Shown one piece after another: positions 39,590-51,190 of a stretch of 64,000 nt of DNA. Both the position numbers and the translations under genes were made by a program. Source of the DNA: Protopterus annectens (taxonomy: Eukaryota; Chordata; Ceratodontiformes; Protopteridae); the NCBI RefSeq assembly GCF_019279795.1, contig NC_056748.1:607699136-607763135 (forward strand). The letters run 5' to 3'. The notes below the pieces were generated by a model. It was not told the origin of the DNA. It saw only the letters and a program-made list of their open reading frames with translations, and ran no database searches. Each line of letters opens with the position of its first letter. The first letter of the stretch is position 1.

Positions 39590-40700
39590 CTATATACATC
39601 AGCCAATGTCAGACTTGGACTAGGCTCTCCTTTATTTGTACCATAGCCCCTTCTGCACTGGTACAAACCCACTTTAAACGTGTAGTTTTTCTCTACTAAA
39701 GATTATGCATATACAGTATGTTGGTATTTAACTGGTGCAATCCTTTACAAATCAAGCTAATTTTTCTTGTTTACCTTTATATTTTTATTACCACTTAAAC
39801 TATGGCAGATACTTTTTTTTTCACTTCAGTTGCTGTGCTAATATTTAACATGGTTAGGGTTTTGGAACATTCTTGAACATTACATCATCTAATGGCATTC
39901 TATCCATCCAAGTGTTTGTTGAGCTCCAATGCAAAGCTCTGAAAAACAGCTCCCGTCCTGCACTGGATGCTTTTTCATTACCTTGCTCCCTATTTTTCTA
40001 CTGCAATAGTAGTGGTCAGTTTTGATCACAACTGCTGATTTAATGTATGCTATGGACATCTGCCTATGAGAGGGTATCATTCACTACCACCTTGCTGATA
40101 CTGCTGTCTATGATTCCACCGTTTACACAAGTTATTTGTCAACAATTATTTTATTACAGACTCAAAGCACACAATAGTGTGATTAACAGGCTGCAGCCTT
40201 GTCTTTATTTAACCAAATGTAGCAAAAATAATATTCAACCCAAATTCTAGTATGTACAAAAAAGGATATTTTGTGGCACTGTGAAAACACATACAGTATG
40301 CGTCTGACTGCACTGCCAGTATCTGGCCCTTCACTATCAAATTTAATATATTTTCCACATTTTGTCCATTTCCATGCCACCAAGTTTCACAAAGGCCACT
40401 TAAGATTTTGTTAAAGCAGAACTGATAACAAGTCTCATCTCCTCCTCTGTGACAGTCATCTTTGTAGGAGAATTGTTTGATAAGTCATATGCCCCCCTTA
40501 ACATTGGTTCTATCCAGTCCTTTGACCTGTCATAAAAGAGGTCATAAACATTCCCACCTTCCACCAAGCACACCTTTCATAAAGCTCATTCTAGGAGTGT
40601 CCACACATCTTTCATGAATTCTCACATGATATATGATTTGATAACTGAACTCTTTACCTCCTGTGCATCTCCAGTCATTTCATTTGAAGTCATGGAAGGA
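39590..40700. other. Unassigned DNA
   Basis: No recognisable repeat, gene or RNA. Short frames only. Confidence 0.4.
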
Positions 40701-40707
40701 TGACAGG

Positions 40708-40800
40708 AGTTTTATTTATTTATTTATTTATCTATTTATTTATTTAAATTTGTTGACCAGGAGTGTCCGACTGGACACCTCTGCCTTTGGTTTCCTCATA
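40708..40800 (-). mobile_element. L2-type 3' tail fragment
   Basis: (TTTA)n on the plus strand followed by AATTTGTTGACCAGGAGTG and TCCGACTGGACACC. The reverse complement has the L2/SINE terminus (CTGGTCAACAAATT, then TAAA repeats). It is too short to tell LINE from SINE. Confidence 0.7.
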
Positions 40801-41900
40801 ATGCTTTTAATCTCCTCTTAAGTCATTTACTGCTCTTACTGAAGTCACATTATGCCCCCTTAACCTTATGTATATCCATTGAATGGTTCTCTGCTTAACA
40901 TGGAAACCTATGTCATTACCTATTCTTTCTTGCTGAAGCTATTGTCTCTGCCTTTTGCTGTAGGAATGCTCCACCATCCAGATGTTCATTACTGCGGCTG
41001 CATGTACTAAAGCAAATTGACAGAGTTAAGGCTTTATTAAGCTTTAGATTTCCAGTGGACTTGACAACTTAACGTTTTGTATTAATACCTCTTCCCACTG
41101 CACATGTAAGGCTGCACCTAATCAAAATGAATATATTCTCTACCTGCCAGTTTCTATTGTTTTGTGTAAAAATACACTCAACTGATACAGTGTAACTGAT
41201 GTACCTGCTAAAAACAGAAACATGAACCTTGTTAATCATCCCATGTGGCCAGGATGTTACATCCCAGTGCCAACCTGCTGGTAAGTTTTACAATACATAT
41301 TGCTATCTGACCTCTCCATCTGTCTTCAACCTTGACAAACACATGCATTCACAATCATCTGTTTCTTTTCAGTATCTGCCAAAAATAAATGATCATGAGT
41401 TGGCTTGTTGGTTTGTCTGGCTATACAATCTCCAAAGCCCTAAATATCCCACACAGTGTTAAAAAAACATACTTTAAATAATAATGTTTCACATTTGTTA
41501 AGGCAACCCTTGACAAAGGTAACCCTAATAATGTAAAAAGTTTATTCTCGCTAGCAATTATTTGTCCAATACACTTGGGTACTCTGTTGACTAACCCCTG
41601 AAGCATATTCTATACCTAATATGCCCAAGTATACTACTCCCAACCCATGACACTTTGTAGCCAGCTGATAGCCACTGTGTGAGTGGTCAGTTTCCAACTA
41701 CTTAAGTATGCCTTAAAAATGAATAGTACATTTACCCTTTAATGGGATGAGATATTTAAATGGTCATTCCTAAAATTGCCTGGGTTAAAAATTTATGTAC
41801 CTCCTTTTAGTGTAGGAGTCTTGTAGATAGTTCTACAGAATTACTCATTAGTCCATCCTTTTTACTTCCAGTAACCCCCATACGTGACATGTATCCTGCT
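40800..41900. other. Unassigned DNA
   Basis: About 1.1 kb with no coding or repeat signature. Confidence 0.4.
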
Positions 41901-42079
41901 CCAACCATACATAGGTGTGTACTAGGCTAATGGCCCTGGAGCCTTTACAAGCCTAGCCCATAGGATTACCCTGGCATTGTGACACTCAACCTTAATTCCC
42001 AGGGCCTCTGTCATGTAGAGCCACTGTAGTGATCCCAGGGGTGAATTTTCTATTTCCCATCCACTCATCAAGATTTCTC

Positions 42080-43562
42080 TTAAAGAAGGGCCAGTGAGGT
42101 GCTCTGTTTGACATGTATGGAAAGTCTATTCCAGAGCATGGGCAGTCTCTGGGTTATGAACCTGTCCTTCCAGCATGTTCTGTTGATTGTGGTAATGAGA
42201 TTGAGGTCTCTGGAGTGTGTGGTGCAGAGCGATTGGGATTGCTTTAGATGAAGCATTTCTAACAGATCTGGGTCAGACATGGCTTTGTAAGTCAAGCAGA
42301 GATAGCCTCTAAGTAGGTGATATCAGACAGAGAATAGTTGGAGTTCTTTTGAGTCTATCCATATAGGACAAGTGTTTAAGGCCTAGGAGCCTCTTTGTGA
42401 GGTACTTTTGTACCTCTCCAGTTGTTGCTGGTGTCTAGTGAGGTACATGCCAAATGGAGCATTGCACTCAATGATTGGCCTAATGAGGGGAGAGTAGAGG
42501 GAGACAATGACCTCTTTCTTCCTGGATGTAAAACCCTTCGTAATGAACTGTGCCACATAGAAGGACTTTCTGACCACAGTGGCAATTTGGTGGTCAAAAG
42601 AGAGGTTGCTGTCAACCTGTGTTTCCGGGTCTTTTATAACATCTTCTGTGTTCAGTGGACTACCATCAATGTGGTAATTCATGGGAAATGGGTTTTTCCC
42701 AAAGGGGATGAAGACATATTTTTTGGCATTGAGCTTAAGGCCATGGTTCTGACACCAGTCGTTGGTCTCAGTGAGGCCTTTTTGTAGAATGCCAACATCA
42801 CGTGGGGAGTTAATAATGGCTCCCAACTTGCAATCGTCTGCGAACTTTGTTAGCCAGAGTCCCTTTGTGTTGGCCTGTACTTCTGAGAAGTAGATACCAA
42901 ACAGGAGAGGACCCAGGACCTATCCCTGTGGGACTCCACTTGTGACTGGTCGGCAGTCTGACTTGAAGTCAGCTACTTTCACACTGTGGGTTCTATCTGT
43001 GAGCCAGTTTGCAACCCATCTAGTGATATAGGGGTTGATGCCTAGCTTAGTAAGTTTGTCTATGATTCCTCAGTGGGGAATGGTATCAAAGGACTTGGCC
43101 TGATTGAGGTAGGCTGTAAGAACCACCTTGCCTTCATCCACAACTCTGGCGACTGACTGAAAGAAGTCGACCAAGTTGAGCAGGCATGATCTACCCTCCA
43201 CAAAACTAAACTGTGTGGGATTCAGAGTTTGAAGATTCCCTATATCCTTCTTTATTAGGGCCATGATAATGCGTTCCATAGCTTTGCATATCAGACTTTC
43301 TCAGGCTAATGGGGCAATAGTTCCCAGGGGTTGTAGTTGCTCCTCCTTTGTGGACAGGGATGACTATAGCAGTGTGCCATTCAATAGGGACAAAGCCCAA
43401 AGTGAGGCTATGATTGAACAGGGCACACAGGTGAGGTGCCAGTTCACTCTGTAGTTCATGCAGAACACAGTCAGGGATATTGTCAGGTCCCATAGAATCT
43501 GTATTCTTGGCCTTGAACAGTGATGTTTCAACCTGTGCAGCAGTAATACTGGGGCCTGGCAA
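42080..43562 (-). pseudogene. CR1-E reverse transcriptase
   Basis: Open pieces at 43,562-43,206 (MGPDNIPDCVLHELQSELAP and VIPVHKGG, the RT fingers), 43,279-43,070 (SFVEGRSCLLNLVDFF, then a motif-A region TAYLNQAKSFD), 42,826-42,383 (LKLNAKKYVFIPFGKNPF and NLSFDHQIATVVRKSFYVAQ) and 42,295-42,080 (TYKAMSDPDLLEMLHLKQS and INRTCWKDRFITQRLPMLWN). These align collinearly with CR1-D. Several frameshifts separate them. The motif-A Asp is replaced (LNQAKSFD against LDFSKAFD), and the FADD region lies between pieces. Confidence 0.85.
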
Positions 43563-44159
43563 TCTACTGGTATTGTGATTGGTCCTTGTGGGGGAGGGGT
43601 AAAGTTGGCATGGAATCTGTCGGCCAGTATATTGGCAATATTTATTGGCTCAGTATAGGAGTTACAATTGTGCAGTAGCTCATGGCAAATCTGGGTATTG
43701 CCGTGGAGATTCTTTACATAACTATAGAAGGCCTTGTGGTTTTCTTTACTATCTGCTGCAATTCTGTTGTCATAGGAAATCCTTTAGAGGATTTGATGAG
43801 GGATCTCAACTTTTTGTTGAGGCTGATAAGGGAGTTTTTCCAGTCTTGGGACTTCCCCTTATTCCGCATCAGTTTCCTCCTTCTATTGTAGAGTTTGTTT
43901 TTGACAGGGGACCACCAAATTGGCTTTCTTTTTTTTGACGAGAGTGTCTTGGTTATATTGGGTATGGCAAGAGCCATGCATTTGTGTATGTGTTCAGACA
44001 GTGCATTGGTGTATGTTTTGGCAGTCATGCAAATATTCTCCATTTGCGTGGGTGCTGTGAAGTTATCCACCTCTGTTTTTAGCAGCCCAAAGTTAGCTTT
44101 GGAGAAGTTTTTCATGGTGGTTACCCTTGCAGGGTGGGTGGGAGGGATGTGGATTTTCA

Positions 44160-44934
44160 AGGTGATTAGTTTGTGGTCAGATCTAACCAGGGAGGAGTTG
44201 ACTATTGGTGTAGAGCAACAGTCGCCCATGTTAGTAATGACCAGATCAAGGATGTTGTTACCTCTAGTGGGGGTAAGAACGAGCTGGTCCAGGGCATTGA
44301 AATTAATGAATTCCAGGAAACGTTTGGCAAGTGTATTGGTACATGAGTAGTTTTCCAGTCAATGGAGGGGTAGTTGAAGTCACCCAGTATGAGAGTGTTA
44401 GATTGGACTCTAATATTCTCCAGGGTACTTAGGAATGTGGAGTGTAAGTCTTGGGACATGGTTGGGGACCTATAACAGGCTACGACCTGAAATGCTGCCT
44501 TACCCAATGTTAGCTGCACCTGAAGTATCTCTGATACGTTATGAGGGGTACTAGTCTGGAGGTAGCTTATCCTTTATGAATATGGAAACACCACCACCTT
44601 TGGAGTTTCGGTCCAAGTTCTGGGGCCGAAATGTGTGGAATGAGTTATAACCTGTTTGTGCAGGGGTGCTTTCTGCTGCCTTGAACCAGGTCTCTGTTAC
44701 AGCATAAATGTCGATGTTCTCCATTTTAAGGAATGCTTCAAGTGAGTGCATTTTGAGATTTAGACTTCTAGCATTGAGGAGCATAACCCTCAGATTGCAT
44801 TTGCTTGTAGCTGTTACAGTGGTAATTTGCTCTTTGGAACACCACCTAAAAAAGGCACTATAGGGGTGGCAAGAGCCTTGGCCAGTATCCAGAATCCCAG
44901 GGGTGACAGATGCAGGCCATCTCTGGCAAAGCAT
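44160..44934 (-). pseudogene. CR1-E AP-type endonuclease
   Basis: Three open pieces. One at 44,934-44,551 has LRVMLLNARSLNLKMHSLEA and IDIYAVTETWFKA, the LNARSL/ETW start of CR1 endonuclease. One at 44,519-44,202 has NTLILGDFNYPSIDW, the GDFN catalytic box. One starting at 44,229 has VRSDHKLITLKI, the C-terminal SDH box. Together these are the AP-like endonuclease that nicks target DNA to prime reverse transcription. The first two pieces are separated by a stop, and the third is in another frame. Confidence 0.85.
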
Positions 44935-45800
44935 CGAGGTCTGTCAGTCATGTCATCCCAGGCAGACAGATACTGGATCCCCTTAGAATGACACCAGAAA
45001 CTTAGCCAATTGTTGAAATCAATAATTTTCTGTGGTATCATTCTGGGTGATGATAGGATGCTGCTCAGCCCATCTGGGCTACATAATCCGAGAGCTCCAT
45101 CATGTCTCTTTTCATGTAGTCCAGGGAGGTATGTCTCAGGTCATTCACACCCACATGTACAATGACAGAGTCATATTTGTACCTGTTGTTGAGGGACATG
45201 AGTGCATGCATTATGTGGTGTATCCTGGCACCTCTCAGGCAACTGACTGTTACTTTCTCCGTATTCAGCCTAGTGAGTGGGACATCAGTGTGCTTCACTA
45301 TTGAGTCTCCTATGACTAGTGTGCTGGGCATGCTGTTTTGCCTTAGGGGGCTTTGGTTGAGTGGCACACTGTTTAGTAGAGTTATGTGTCTCATGATTAG
45401 TGTTGTGTTGTGGTGGTCGAGTGCGTTTCTGCCTTGGAGGTCTCTGCTGTTTGGGTAGATTTTTATTGAGAGCCTCCACAAAGGTGGGTGTGTGGTTTGT
45501 GTTTTTTTGTGAAGGCAGTGCCGGTGTGTGTTCTGGAGAGCTATGTGTTCCATGTGGTGTGGTGCAAGTGCTGACCTTCTCCTCTTGACCAGCTATTCTG
45601 GTCTTGGCTGGAGAGTGTGTGGCTTCCAATTTGGATATATAAGTGCATCTCTTGCAAGTCTGAGTGTTAGGAGATAAGAGGAGAGGGTTGGTGGTATACA
45701 TGAAGCAGTTGCTACATTGCCTCAGGATGCCCAAGTTCACCAGCTTAATACGAGAAAGCACAGGGAACTGACCTTTAGGCATGCCTGAAGGGGTGGGCAT
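44814..45800 (-). pseudogene. CR1-E ORF1: zinc-ribbon-like plus SGNH esterase
   Basis: ORF1 proteins of CR1 elements bind element RNA and carry an esterase of the SGNH fold, of unclear role. Here CSNC and CKRC form a four-Cys module (frame 45,800-45,285). A Pro/Lys/Thr-rich basic linker follows, then, in another frame (45,553-45,065), STLVIGDSIVKH (GDS nucleophile block), DSVIVHVGVNDLRH (GxND block) and, in a third frame (45,041-44,814), RDGLHLSPLGFWIL (catalytic DxxH block). Thus all three esterase signature blocks are present, with the catalytic Ser, Asp and His visible. Frame changes occur near 45,330 and near 45,070. Confidence 0.85.
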
Positions 45801-46000
45801 TAATAATAAGTACTGGAGCTGTTTCCTTGTAGAATGTTTAGTGCTGGTAGCAATTTTGTGTGCTACAATAATTGCTACAGGAAGTCTGGTGTGGTAAAGT
45901 GCTAGACTAATAAGCTAGTAAAAGTGCAGGACAGGAGAGAACTAGGAGATCTAAGGGAAAAATTGAAGAGTAGATTTTGGCACATCTCAGAAGCTTACAA

Positions 46001-46640
46001 ACAGTCCTGGATACAGCACATGTGTATATGAACTAGACTAGCTACAGGAAAGGTGGGAAACAAGGCAAATGCGGGCTTTTAAACCAGAAAGTTGAAATAG
46101 ATGCAAAAACTGCCCAGACAGCCAATAAACTACAAATCCTGGGCCAGAAACCACTCCTCTTGTGGTAGATAGGCTACCTAGTGCTTACCACTCCCACTGA
46201 TAAGCTAGAAGGCTTCCCTCCAACACAGAAAGGCTTGGGGGACTCAAAACCTTACATATAGTCCTGGATACAGCACATCTGTATCTGAGATAGACTAGTT
46301 ACAGGAAAGGCAGGAAAGTGCAAACGCAGGCTTTTAGACCAGAAAGTTGAAACAGATGGAAAAAACTGTCCAAATGGCCAATAAACTACAATTTCTGGGC
46401 CAGAAACCACTCCTCATGTGGTATATATGCTACCTAGTGCTTACCACTCCCACTGACAAGCTACATGGCTTCCCTCTGACACAGAAATGCTTGGGGGGCT
46501 CAGAAGCTTACAAACAGTCCTGGATACAGCAAATCTGTATCTGCACTAGACTAGTTATAGGAAAGGTTACAAACAGTCCTGGATACAGCAAATCTGTATT
46601 TGGGCTAGACTAGTTACAGGGAAGGCAGGAAACAAGCTTA
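46001..46640 (-). promoter_or_regulatory. Tandem array upstream of CR1-E, ~257-bp unit, ~2.5 copies
   Basis: AGTCCTGGATACAGCA occurs at about 46,003, 46,260, 46,516 and 46,575 (spacing 257, 256 and a short 59). Each long unit has CTAGACTAG, GAAAGTTGAAA, CCAATAAACTACAA, GGCCAGAAACCACTCCTC and GCTTACCACTCCCACTGA. The array lies immediately 5' of CR1-E ORF1. Tandem 5' monomers act as promoters in some LINEs (for example mouse L1), so a promoter array is inferred; activity is not shown by sequence. Confidence 0.6.
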
Positions 46641-47505
46641 GAATTTCTTTTTACAGAATAGCAGCTAAAACAGCACTAAAAACAATTCAAGTGCAGTGCA
46701 AGCTAGCACACGAGTGTATAGCAATATTAAAACAAGTACAGTTTAAATAAATGCAATTTATTCAAACTGTATTCTGAACTTATTTATTTATTGAAATTTG
46801 TTAACCGGGTTGGTCCAGCTAGGCTTGTGGCCCATTTTCAGTGGAGACCCAAGAAGAAAAGCTCCAAAAAAAACACAAGCAGTTTACAGAGAATTAAACA
46901 TCTGAGTCAAAAATATGGTCAAAATCAGTTATACAAGAACTTTAGAGAGACAAAGCAGAAATGCAAACACATGATATATATACTAAAAAATATATTTACA
47001 TATTTACAAAAAGAGTTAAGTCCAACAGTATTGATTGCAGAGTTTATTAAGTATCCACAATAGTGGAGTACTTAGCTGTATGTGGAGGGACTGAAAAGGT
47101 ATATAGAAGGGTTGTGGGAGCTTAAGTAGAGCTTGACAAGGACATATTTTGGAGCTGAGTAGATGAAGTTTGAGTTTTTCTTTAAAGTGAGATGTGTGAA
47201 TGATGGAACAAATGTCTCTTGGGAGTTTGTTTCAGGCTTGGGCGATGGAGTGTTTATATAGGAGTTTGCCAGCTATTTTTTTGGGTTGGTAGATTTGTAG
47301 TAGTTGCTGATTAGAGGTACTGAGAGTCTGCGGAGGATTGTAGATAGAGATGACGGAAGATATAGCAGGTCAGGATGAAGGTTTGTAAAGAATGAAGTGT
47401 AACATTTGAAGTTGTAACAGCAGTAGAAGATGGGGGGATTCTAACCAGTGGAGAGTATTTAGTTCAAGGCAGTGATGTGTATTGTACGGAGAGTTTGTGA
47501 TATAT

Positions 47506-48080
47506 CTAGTTATCTTGTGGCAAGTTTGTTGGAGTTTGTTTAAAGTAGAAGTTTGAAGATATAGTCTGAGATGGAGATGAGAGTTGAGTCATCTTTATAT
47601 TGGATGAGGGAGGATTGTTTACAAGCAGTATAAAGATCATTGGTAAAGACATTAAATAGGAGAGGACCCAGGATGGAACGTTATGGTACCCCAGTTGGGA
47701 CAGGTATGAATGGAGAAGTGGAAGAGAGCCATTTAACAGACTGCTGCCTGCAGGATAAGTAACTGGAGAACCAGGCAAGAGAGGAAGAAGATAGATTGAG
47801 GTCTGCAAGTTTGGATAGCAGTAGGGGATAGGAGACTGTATCAAAGACTTTGGAAAGGTCAAGGAAGAGATATGATATGAATTTGTTATTGTCTAGGGCC
47901 TCGGTAATGGTAGGTGTAAAGGATAAGAGGGCAGTAGCTGTGCTGTGGTTGGGACGGAAAACATGCTGAGTGTGAGTAAGGAGGATATGCTGGAGAAGGT
48001 AGTTGAGTAGTTGTGAGTGGATACATTTTTCGACAATCCTAGAGAGGGGAGGTAGAATAGCTATAGGTCTTTAGTTAGAT
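47506..48080 (-). pseudogene. L2-2 reverse transcriptase remnant
   Basis: Across broken frames the minus strand reads LLQHILLTHTQHVFRPNHST, a motif-A-like YLFLDLSKVFDTV, and PVPTGVP..SILGPLLFNVF. QYKDDSTLI follows, with the YADD box altered to YKDD. The 118-codon open piece at 47,862-47,506 is in a shifted frame. It matches L2-1 in order but is more decayed. Confidence 0.75.
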
Positions 48081-48849
48081 GGGTCTGTAGAGTTTCCACC
48101 TTTATGCAGGGGAATAGTGAAAAAGGATTTCCATAAGGTAGGGATGGTAGATTCCTGAATAGATTTATTGATTAGTATAGATACTGGATAAGCAATGGAG
48201 TCAGAAGCAAGTTTGAGGAAGGTAGGAAGTAGATTGTCAGTGGAGGGAGAGCAGGCTTTGAGTTTGTGAAGAAGAAATCTGATGTAGGAAGTAGGAACTA
48301 AAGAGAATAGTTGTTTGTTAGAAGGATTGGGAGGGGTAGGCAGAGAAGATGGGTTACAGTTGGAAGGTATGAGTGTTTGAATGGTTTCAATAAAGTGTTT
48401 ATTGAGAAGTGTAGCAGTTTCCAGAAGAGATATATTTGGGTAGGGACAGGGAGTTGAGGGGCAGCCTGGAGAGAGAATGTTGTTAATAGTATACCAGAAC
48501 TTGCAAGGGTTGAATTTGTTATTGAATTTGGCAGAGTTATAAAAGGACTTTTTGTCATTATTGTTTTTTTTTTTTTGTAAGATTTCTGAGGTGTCTATAA
48601 TTATGTAGCAGGGGTAATTCCTTTGTTTTGATCCAGGCTTCCCAAGCTCTATCTCTTTTTAGTATAGGGACTTAGTTTCTTTTGAGAGCCAGGGAGCATA
48701 ATTGGGTTTTATTCTAACCTTCCTAGAGGGAGCAAGGGAGTTCAGGATATTCAGGAAGATGCTATTGAACCTAGTAACTGCGTCATTGAGAGGGATTTAG
48801 AATAGAGTTGAATTGGACTACATTAAAATTAGAGAGTTTTCAGCAATCT

Positions 48850-49182
48850 CTATAAAGGTGGGATTTGGGGGTTGGATGGTGTATCTAAGGACTGAGGTGG
48901 GGAGGTAGTCTCTAAGTTGGTCTGGTAGGGTAGTGGTGTTGTGCTAGAGGTGAGGGGAGTTGCTGAGTGTAAGTCAATTATGGAGCCGGAAGATGAGTTT
49001 TTATGGAGGCGGGTGGGCAAAGATATCAGTTGATGGAAACCATGCAGGTTGATGCAGAGTTGTGGAGAGTCCTTTTTAAGTTTAGACCAATCTAGGTTAA
49101 CATTGCCTAAGATGAGGGTTTCATAGGGAATATTTTGGAAAACCAGGATAAGATATTCTCTGAAGTGGATGAATTGTTTCAA
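48850..49182 (-). pseudogene. L2-2 AP-endonuclease segment
   Basis: A 110-codon frame with YETLILGNVNLDWSKLKKDS (family GDFNLDW, here GNVNLDW), then INLHGFHQLISLPTRLHKNS and GSIIDLHSA. This is the middle to C-terminal part of the endonuclease. The substituted catalytic Asp and surrounding stops show it is dead. Confidence 0.75.
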
Positions 49183-49537
49183 GGAGGAATATAGATGGCG
49201 GTTAAGCTAATTTTTGTGAGGGTTAAGGTTGCAATTAAGGATGATGAGTTTAGCTGGGTGAAAGTCAGGGATGGGTGTGGGGAAAGGTGAAAGACTGAGG
49301 CTATTGGAGTGGAGGATAGTTACACCATCCCCTTTTGGGGGGAATCTATCAAACCAATAGATATTATAGTCTGGTGGGAGAATTTCATTGTTAGTGATAT
49401 GTGGCTTAAGTCAGGTTTCAGATAAGGAAAGGATAGAGGATTTGTATGCATTATCCAGGCATGGAAATTAGTGATTTTGTTGGCTAGGCTTTGAATATTT
49501 AGAGAGTATATTGCCAGGTGCTTGGATATGGATGAGT

Positions 49538-50083
49538 TTAGTGTAAAAGGCTGGGTATGGTGAGAGATGTTTGGGGAATGAAGGGAGATAGAAGATAAGG
49601 GGGGTGTTTGATTGAGGGGAGAGGGGAGGGGCCAGGGTTGGGGTGGACATCCTCACATATGAGTAAGTTATTAGTGGGAAGAGGGAGTACAGTAGTATAT
49701 TGATGTAGTTTGTGTAAATTGGGTTTAGATTTGTAGGTAGGAGGGTGTTTTTGCAATATAGGCAGTTTGTGAAGAGAAGAGGTGGAGAGGTTGAAAAGGG
49801 CTGGGGAGATATGAAAGTAGGAAGGTGTAGAATGAGTGTGAAAGGTATAGGAGGTAGGAGAGCATAAACGAGAATAAGGAAGGTGCGAGTGATAAGAGGT
49901 TAGACCAGAGAGAAGTAGGAGTGAGATGGTAATGATAAGGTGTTTCATTTTGATGGAGGGTGTAGGGGTTATAGACAGGGTGTAATAGTAGGGGAAGGAA
50001 GTGATGTATTTGGAGTCTGACAGAAAGTAGTTTGTCAGTGGATGTTGGGGAAGGAAGGAGAGGGAAAAAAATGAAAAGACCAA
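49538..50083 (-). pseudogene. L2-2 N-terminal ORF with hydrophobic segment and 2A-like motif
   Basis: A 181-codon frame. Residues 48-60 (HLIITISLLLLSG) form a hydrophobic stretch. A Ser/Thr/Pro/His-rich region follows. Then LLICEDVHPNPGPSPLP (140-156) contains DVHPNPGP, close to the 2A consensus D(V/I)ExNPGP, at 49,651-49,628. L2/CR1-type LINEs commonly have such GD(V/I)xxNPGP sequences near the N-terminus of the endonuclease-RT protein, where 2A-like skipping has been reported. Here His replaces the consensus Glu. The frame ends by frameshift or stop before the endonuclease. Confidence 0.65.
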
Positions 50084-50399
50084 TGGTTAGACCACAGCTG
50101 AAGATAAAAATGGAATAATCCACGCCAGGCATTTATCCAGCTTTTGTTTTCTTTCATGTGTTAAGGAAGGAGAGGGAATGGATGGTATAAAGGAATTTGT
50201 AATGGGGTGGGTGGGAATACGGGTAGCGTAGAGTGAGCTTGAGCAGAGCAAGGGCAAACAGAGCGGGCAAGGCCAGGTCAGCAGTGTGAAACAGCACTGA
50301 AAATAACAATCAGAAAGGAAGCAACTGTGAAAATAAGAGCTGAAGAGGTAAGAGAGCAAGCCAGAGATGTAAATGTTGTAGATATAAGTTTAAAAACAC

Positions 50400-50790
50400 G
50401 AGACAAAGGGTACAGAAGATGTACTAGGGGTTAAATAGCACTCTAGATTGCAGCTGGCAACATTAAACCTACATATACTGGAACTATTGAAAGTTAAAAT
50501 AACATTAAACTAAAAGCTATTGGTACTATTGTTAGTTAAAACAACAGGGAATATGGTAGACTGCTGGTATTGTGCTGCCTCCTGCTGGCCAAAGTAAGTT
50601 ACTACAGCCAGAAAAACTAACCTGCGTGTGTGCTCACCTGCCCTTTAGTAATACTTTAAATGATAAGGAGCAGAATTGAAGGAACTGAATTCAATTATTG
50701 TTTTATTCAACTCTGAACAGTTAAAAAGTGCCAAAAAATATATTTATCAGCTGAGAAGCACACTCAGTCAGAACTCAAGGAGATTATAGC
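50400..50790. other. Probable L2-2 5' flank or UTR
   Basis: AT-rich sequence with a short internal near-repeat (ATTAAAC...ACTATTG...AGTTAAA twice near 50,465 and 50,507). No coding similarity is seen. Confidence 0.35.
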
Positions 50791-50792
50791 AA

Positions 50793-51190
50793 AGTTTTTT
50801 TTTGTTTGTTTTTTTGTTTGTTTGTTTTTTTGTTTTTTTATTAAAGTGGAAATGGAGAAAGGAGAAACAGAAGATAATTCAAGGTTAAGGACCTAAGTGG
50901 GTTGGCCTTCTCAAATGTTCTCTCTGTATTAGGTAGAATGAGCTAATGATACTAGACTGGGATAGAGCTGGGCTAGAGCTGAACAGATGGGACTGGTAGG
51001 AGTGTCTGAAATCAAATACAATCTCGCTGTACTCGGTTGAGTGAGCAAATGAGATGGACCCAGGAGGAGTGCTCAAATACAAATTTACAGAAGGGGCGGG
51101 CACTTCCAAAGCCACCAATGTTAATACCACAACAAGAACAGGCAGGGAGGGTGGGAAACTAAATGCAGAGAGACAGAGAGACCACACTAT
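50793..51190 (-). mobile_element. Unassigned retroposon-like unit with A-rich tail
   Basis: The minus strand runs from about 51,190 to an AATAAA and an A-rich tail of AAAC repeats (plus-strand T-rich at 50,793-50,840). The body has a 100-codon frame (51,187-50,885) without known similarity. The polyadenylation-like end suggests a retroposed transcript or an unrecognised SINE/LTR. No clear TSD was found. Confidence 0.35.

Larger units (their letters stand above)
41905..45960 (-). mobile_element. CR1-type LINE, near full length (CR1-E)
   Basis: The most complete CR1 in the window. Minus strand, 5' to 3': ORF1 zinc-ribbon-like module (45,730-45,640), SGNH esterase (45,320-44,870), AP endonuclease (44,780-44,160), RT (43,560-42,080), and a 3' UTR ending at 41,905-41,960 with the CATAGG octamer terminus. 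All parts are in the right order and near normal length, about 4 kb. The coding path has roughly eight frame breaks. It is preceded by a tandem array (46,001-46,640), a possible promoter array. Its sequence is less decayed than CR1-A. Confidence 0.9.
46778..50400 (-). mobile_element. L2-type LINE, near full length, decayed (L2-2)
   Basis: A minus-strand element of about 3.6 kb. The 3' end (46,778-46,860) has the TAAA tail, GTTAACAAATTTC and GGGTCTCCACTG in reverse. RT pieces lie at 48,080-47,506 (HVFRPNHSTATALLSF-like, TGVP..SILGPLLF, QYKDDSTLI in place of QYADDSTLI). Endonuclease is at 49,182-48,850 (ETLILGNVNLDW and LHGFHQLISLPTRLHKNSSS). The N-terminal frame is at 50,083-49,538 with a 2A-like motif. 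Stops and frameshifts are numerous. The 5' limit near 50,400 is approximate. Confidence 0.82.

Noticed and set aside
42422-42787. 121-codon plus-strand frame
   Set aside because: Antisense shadow of the CR1-E RT.
43895-44350. 151-codon plus-strand frame over CR1-E
   Set aside because: Antisense shadow of the CR1-E endonuclease; the minus strand has clear family motifs.
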